Of a stretch of 53,665 nt of DNA, positions 50,866 to 53,665 are shown one piece after another (position 1 is the stretch's first letter; every line of letters begins with the position of its first letter). The position numbers and the translations under genes were made by a program. The notes beneath the pieces are model-generated. The model was not told the origin of the DNA. It saw only the letters and a list, made by a program, of their open reading frames with translations, and made no database searches. Source of the DNA: a bacterium (GTDB lineage Bacteria; Vulcanimicrobiota; Vulcanimicrobiia; Vulcanimicrobiales; Vulcanimicrobiaceae); the NCBI GenBank assembly GCA_021832345.1, contig JAKBKY010000010.1, positions 1-53,665 of the forward strand, written 5' to 3'.

Positions 50866-51333
50866 CTAGCTCAGTTCGATTTCTGCGAGGGCTGCCAACG
50901 GCCCGAAGCGTGCGGCGTGCTCGCGCAGGACGCGGTAGATCAGGTGTGCCGGGAAGCCACTGCGCTCGAGTGCCCGAGCAGCAGAGGGATAACTCGTCTC
51001 CGGCTTACGCCGCAGGAGCGTGGTCAGCGCCAGCGAGCAGCGCGTGACCTCGTCGTTCTGACAGCTCGCAACGGCAACGGCGGCAACATCGCGGTCGATC
51101 CCGCGCAGCACGAGATCGCCCGCCAGGCGCGCGTCGCCGACCGGCTTGCGCGCGCCGGTCACGTAGAGTTCTGCGTAGAGGCGGTCATCCAGGAAGTGGT
51201 CCGCCTTGCAGGACGCGACCGCCTCGCGTACGTCGTCCTCGTCGTAGCCGCGGCGCCTCAACCGCTCCCAGAGCTGAGCTTCGGTGAGGCGGCGCCGGGC
51301 TAAGAGCCGCAACGCCGCCGCACGCGCACTCAC
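50866..51333 (-). CDS. recX: RecX regulator of RecA
   Basis: The 155-residue protein has RecX-type three-helix repeats: [57 protein letters not shown] and a C-terminal repeat with [12 protein letters not shown]. It binds RecA filaments and limits their activity. It overlaps the recA stop by 4 bp, the usual recA-recX arrangement. Confidence 0.9.
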   Translation of the reverse strand: MSARAAALRLLARRRLTEAQLWERLRRRGYDEDDVREAVASCKADHFLDDRLYAELYVTGARKPVGDARLAGDLVLRGIDRDVAAVAVASCQNDEVTRCSLALTTLLRRKPETSYPSAARALERSGFPAHLIYRVLREHAARFGPLAALAEIELS

Positions 51334-52367
51334 GGCTGAGCAGGCGCGACCGAAGATCCGTTGCGCGACGTCGCGATAGAGAGCAACTCCCGAATCTTCG
51401 CATCGAGCTCGACCGCCATATCAGAGTGTTCCTCAAGGAACGCCTTGGCGTTCTCGCGCCCTTGACCGATGCGCTGGTCGCCATAGGTATACCAGGAGCC
51501 GCTCTTCCCAACGATGTTCTGCTCGAGTGCAACGTCGAGAATCGAGCCCATCTTCGAGATACCGTGCCCGTAGGTCAGGTCGAACTCCGCCTGCCGAAAC
51601 GGTGGCGCAACCTTGTTCTTGACGACCTTGACTCGCGTCCGCGAGCCGACGACCTCCTGACCGATCTTAATCTGCTCCAGCTTGCGAATATCCAAGCGAA
51701 TCGAGGCGTAGAATTTAAGCGCCCGGCCGCCCGAGGTCGTCTCAGGGCTGCCGAACATCACGCCCACTTTTTCACGCAATTGGTTGATGAAGATCATCAC
51801 CGCTTTGCTGCGCGAGATGGCCGAGGTGAGTTTGCGCAGGGCCTGCGACATCAGGCGCGCTTGGAGGCCGACATGCGTATCGCCCATGTCGCCTTCGAGC
51901 TCGGCCTTCGTCACCAAGGCCGCCACCGAGTCGACGACGATGACATCGACGGCATTACTGCGCACGAGCATCTCGGCGATCTCCAGCGCCTGTTCGCCGG
52001 TATCCGGCTGCGACACCAAGAGATTGTCCAGATCAACGCCGAGCGCCGCGGCGTAGTTGGGATCGAGAGCATGCTCGACATCGATGAAGGCAGCCGTGCC
52101 GCCGGCCTTCTGCGCCTCCGCAATGACATGCAGCGCCACAGTCGTCTTGCCGCTGGACTCCGGGCCGTAGATCTCCACGACGCGTCCGCGGGGTAAGCCG
52201 CCGACACCCAATGCGAGATCGAGCGCGATCGAGCCGGTCGAGATGACATCGAATGCCATCCGTTCCTGAATCTCGCCCATGCGCATGATCGAACCCTTAC
52301 CGAACTGCCGCTCGATCTGAGCCAGCGCATTACTGAGAGCAATCTGTCGTTCGTCGGTGCCTGCCAT
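51330..52367 (-). CDS. recA: Recombinase RecA
   Basis: The 345-residue protein is a full Rec[24 protein letters not shown], Walker [43 protein letters not shown], and the DNA-binding loop region [27 protein letters not shown]. It forms filaments on single-stranded DNA for strand exchange and SOS induction. The ATG at 52367 is chosen because GAGAGG lies 8 nt upstream; an upstream in-frame start adds ten unlikely residues. I see no LexA-box consensus in the 48-bp gap before it. Confidence 0.97.
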   Translation of the reverse strand: MAGTDERQIALSNALAQIERQFGKGSIMRMGEIQERMAFDVISTGSIALDLALGVGGLPRGRVVEIYGPESSGKTTVALHVIAEAQKAGGTAAFIDVEHALDPNYAAALGVDLDNLLVSQPDTGEQALEIAEMLVRSNAVDVIVVDSVAALVTKAELEGDMGDTHVGLQARLMSQALRKLTSAISRSKAVMIFINQLREKVGVMFGSPETTSGGRALKFYASIRLDIRKLEQIKIGQEVVGSRTRVKVVKNKVAPPFRQAEFDLTYGHGISKMGSILDVALEQNIVGKSGSWYTYGDQRIGQGRENAKAFLEEHSDMAVELDAKIRELLSIATSRNGSSVAPAQP

Positions 52368-52415
52368 CTGCTTATCCTCTCCGTTTCCGGGATGCAATCG
52401 TGGTGCTATCGCCTA

Positions 52416-53357
52416 TCACGCTCTCACGCCGGCGTGCCAAGTGCCTGGCACTTCGTCGAAGAGCGCCGTGACGAACTCCGAGGGATCGAATGCCTGTAAC
52501 GAATCCGGGGTCTCCCCGAGCCCGACGAGTTTGATCGGGACCTCAAGGGTATCAACCAGGCCGATGAGGACCCCGCCTTTCGCGCTCGAATCGAGCTTGG
52601 TGACGGCGATGCCCGTCAGGCGGGTCGCTGCGTGAAAGAGCTTGGCCTGCGAGAGCGCGTTCTGCCCGGTTGTGCCGTCGACCACCAGGAGCGTCTCAGT
52701 CGGCGGCGAGCCGGTCAGGCGCTCGATCGAGCGCGCGATCTTCTTGAGCTCTTCCATCAGGTTCGTCTTGGTCTGAAGGCGACCGGCGGTATCGACGATC
52801 GCCACGTCGGCACCGCGAGAGACCGCCGCCTGAATGCCGTCGAAGACCACCGCCGCCGGATCGGCTCCCTCAACGCCGCGCACCAACTCGCTACCGCTGC
52901 GTTGCGCCCAGATCGCCAACTGCTCTGCCGCGGCCGCGCGGAACGTGTCGCCGGCGACCAAGAGGACGCGTTTGCCCTCTGCGCGCAGCCGCACCGCGAG
53001 CTTGCCGATCGTCGTCGTCTTCCCGCTGCCGTTGACGCCCACGACGAGAATCACCGCCGGCTTGCCCTCGGTGCGAAGCCCTCCGTCAGGCAGGGTGAGA
53101 AAGCGCTCGACATCACGACGAAAACGATCCACCGCCTGATCCGTCGTCTTCCAGGCCTCTTGCTTGGCGACGGTGCGCAGGCCGGTGAGAATTTTCTGGG
53201 TCGTTGCATTGCCCAGATCGGCCAGGATGAGCTGCTCCTCGAGTTCATCCCAGAACTCCGGCGTGATCGGCGCTCGACTGCGCCCAATCGCAGCGACCGC
53301 CGCGAAGCTCTCACGGGCCTTGCCCAGGGATGCCCGAAGGCGCGTCAACCAACTCAC
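52416..53357 (-). CDS. ftsY: Signal recognition particle receptor FtsY
   Basis: The 313-residue protein has the NG domains: N domain ([35 protein letters not shown]) and G domain with [70 protein letters not shown] and [15 protein letters not shown]. It receives SRP-ribosome complexes at the membrane and has no long acidic A domain. I chose the GTG at 53357 ([11 protein letters not shown]), with GGAAGG 8 nt upstream. The longer open frame before it is non-coding in appearance. Confidence 0.93.
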   Translation of the reverse strand: MSWLTRLRASLGKARESFAAVAAIGRSRAPITPEFWDELEEQLILADLGNATTQKILTGLRTVAKQEAWKTTDQAVDRFRRDVERFLTLPDGGLRTEGKPAVILVVGVNGSGKTTTIGKLAVRLRAEGKRVLLVAGDTFRAAAAEQLAIWAQRSGSELVRGVEGADPAAVVFDGIQAAVSRGADVAIVDTAGRLQTKTNLMEELKKIARSIERLTGSPPTETLLVVDGTTGQNALSQAKLFHAATRLTGIAVTKLDSSAKGGVLIGLVDTLEVPIKLVGLGETPDSLQAFDPSEFVTALFDEVPGTWHAGVRA

Positions 53358-53375
53358 GGAGCTTGCCTTCCCCAC

Positions 53376-53578
53376 TCCCGAGTCGAACTCCTGTTCGATT
53401 CCCGGCGAACGAAACTCCTCTCGGCGCCACCGATCACGACGCACCCTGCCCCACGAACCTTCCTTCGAGCCATGCAGCGCCGCGTCAGGCCCGGCAACGC
53501 CGGGAATGCAGATCACCTGGAATCCGTTCTCGGTTTTATGGGCGAATCTCTCACCGCCCATAAGTCCCGTTCCCACTT
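53376..53578 (-). other. Region upstream of ftsY with a strong hairpin at 53536-53563
   Basis: TTATGGGCG (53536-53544) pairs with CGCCCATAA (53555-53563) over 9 bp, a likely transcription end for the gene entering from the window edge or a leader element. The rest, to the ftsY start, shows no known RNA and no supported gene. I compared it by eye with RNase P, tmRNA and SRP RNA motifs without a match. Confidence 0.45.
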
Positions 53579-53665
53579 CTACGCCGCCGGTTTCACGGCG
53601 AGGTCATCCTCGCCGCCAGCGCCTTCGGCTCCATGGGCTGCCCCGGGTGAACTCTCCGGGTATCG
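53579..53665 (-). CDS. Possible C-terminal tail of a gene entering from the right edge
   Basis: One minus-strand frame is open from the window edge to a TAG and encodes a Gly/Ala/Glu-rich tail ending LAVKPAA. Only 28 codons are visible, so the product cannot be named and the frame may be accidental. A hairpin follows its stop by 15 bp, which fits a gene end. Confidence 0.3.
   Translation of the reverse strand, partial: RYPESSPGAAHGAEGAGGEDDLAVKPAA

Noticed and set aside
52368-52415. LexA box before recA
   Set aside because: No palindrome resembling known SOS boxes is present in the short gap.
53376-53665. RNase P RNA, SRP RNA or a known riboswitch upstream of ftsY
   Set aside because: Short resemblances such as GGGCAGGGTGC were not supported by the other conserved blocks of these RNAs.

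Overview
The window is GC-rich, gene-dense bacterial chromosome from a lineage I cannot name with certainty. BTAD/SARP-type regulators, many lipoproteins with Ig-like repeats, duplicated hydrogenase-like membrane operons, a Lys-rich HU tail and encoded tRNA CCA would suit a poorly cultured phylum such as Eremiobacterota (WPS-2). That is a guess from gene style only. Housekeeping genes (tyrS, gatCAB, mutS2, recA-recX, ftsY, hupB-like, aroQ) show it is chromosomal and not a plasmid or phage.

Layout. 1-0.65 kb: the 3' end of a TPR gene with near-identical 141-bp repeats. 1-5.2 kb: two SARP/BTAD regulators, one membrane-bound, and a secreted phosphoesterase with a short C-terminus. 5.3-9.8 kb: glycosyltransferase, NUDIX, GNAT, DUF3465, polysaccharide deacetylase, RNase HI and tRNA-Pro. 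9.9-12.8 kb: HU, AroQ, a zinc-ribbon protein, TyrS and a universal stress protein. 12.8-20.0 kb: a six-gene complex-I/hydrogenase-like operon (copy 1, minus strand), preceded by a coiled-coil gene. 20.7-26.6 kb: an unknown gene, two MutS-like ATPases, a dynamin-like GTPase and a HEAT protein. 27-29.4 kb: two lipoproteins. 29.8-36.9 kb: mutS2, gatBAC and an rRNA/tRNA m5U methyltransferase. 37.1-38.8 kb: a ModA-like protein and a TonB-like protein. 39-46.5 kb: a second six-gene complex in the same gene order (copy 2, plus strand). 46.6-49.3 kb: PPi-type phosphofructokinase and a TPR/ATP-grasp protein. A 163-bp MITE follows, then cfa, recX, recA and ftsY.

The main result is a probable fluoride-responsive regulon. 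I recognise three good fluoride (crcB-motif) riboswitch aptamers and one degenerate candidate: before the dynamin/MutS-like operon, before the coiled-coil gene, directly before copy 1 (the degenerate one), and before copy 2. At each site the 3' strand of aptamer helix P1 can also pair with a downstream purine-rich Shine-Dalgarno-like segment, which suggests translational ON switches. No crcB or eriC gene is present.

The two complexes resemble group 4 energy-converting hydrogenases (HyfB,C,E,F,G,I-like). Both large subunits lack the four [NiFe] cysteines, which makes them Ehr (energy-converting-hydrogenase-related) complexes. Copy 2 keeps the proximal [4Fe-4S] cysteines in its small subunit. 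Copy 1 has lost three of those four ligands at their usual positions and may have no redox chemistry at all. Together the genes suggest a stress-induced set of ion-translocating membrane machines plus GTPase/MutS-like ATPases.
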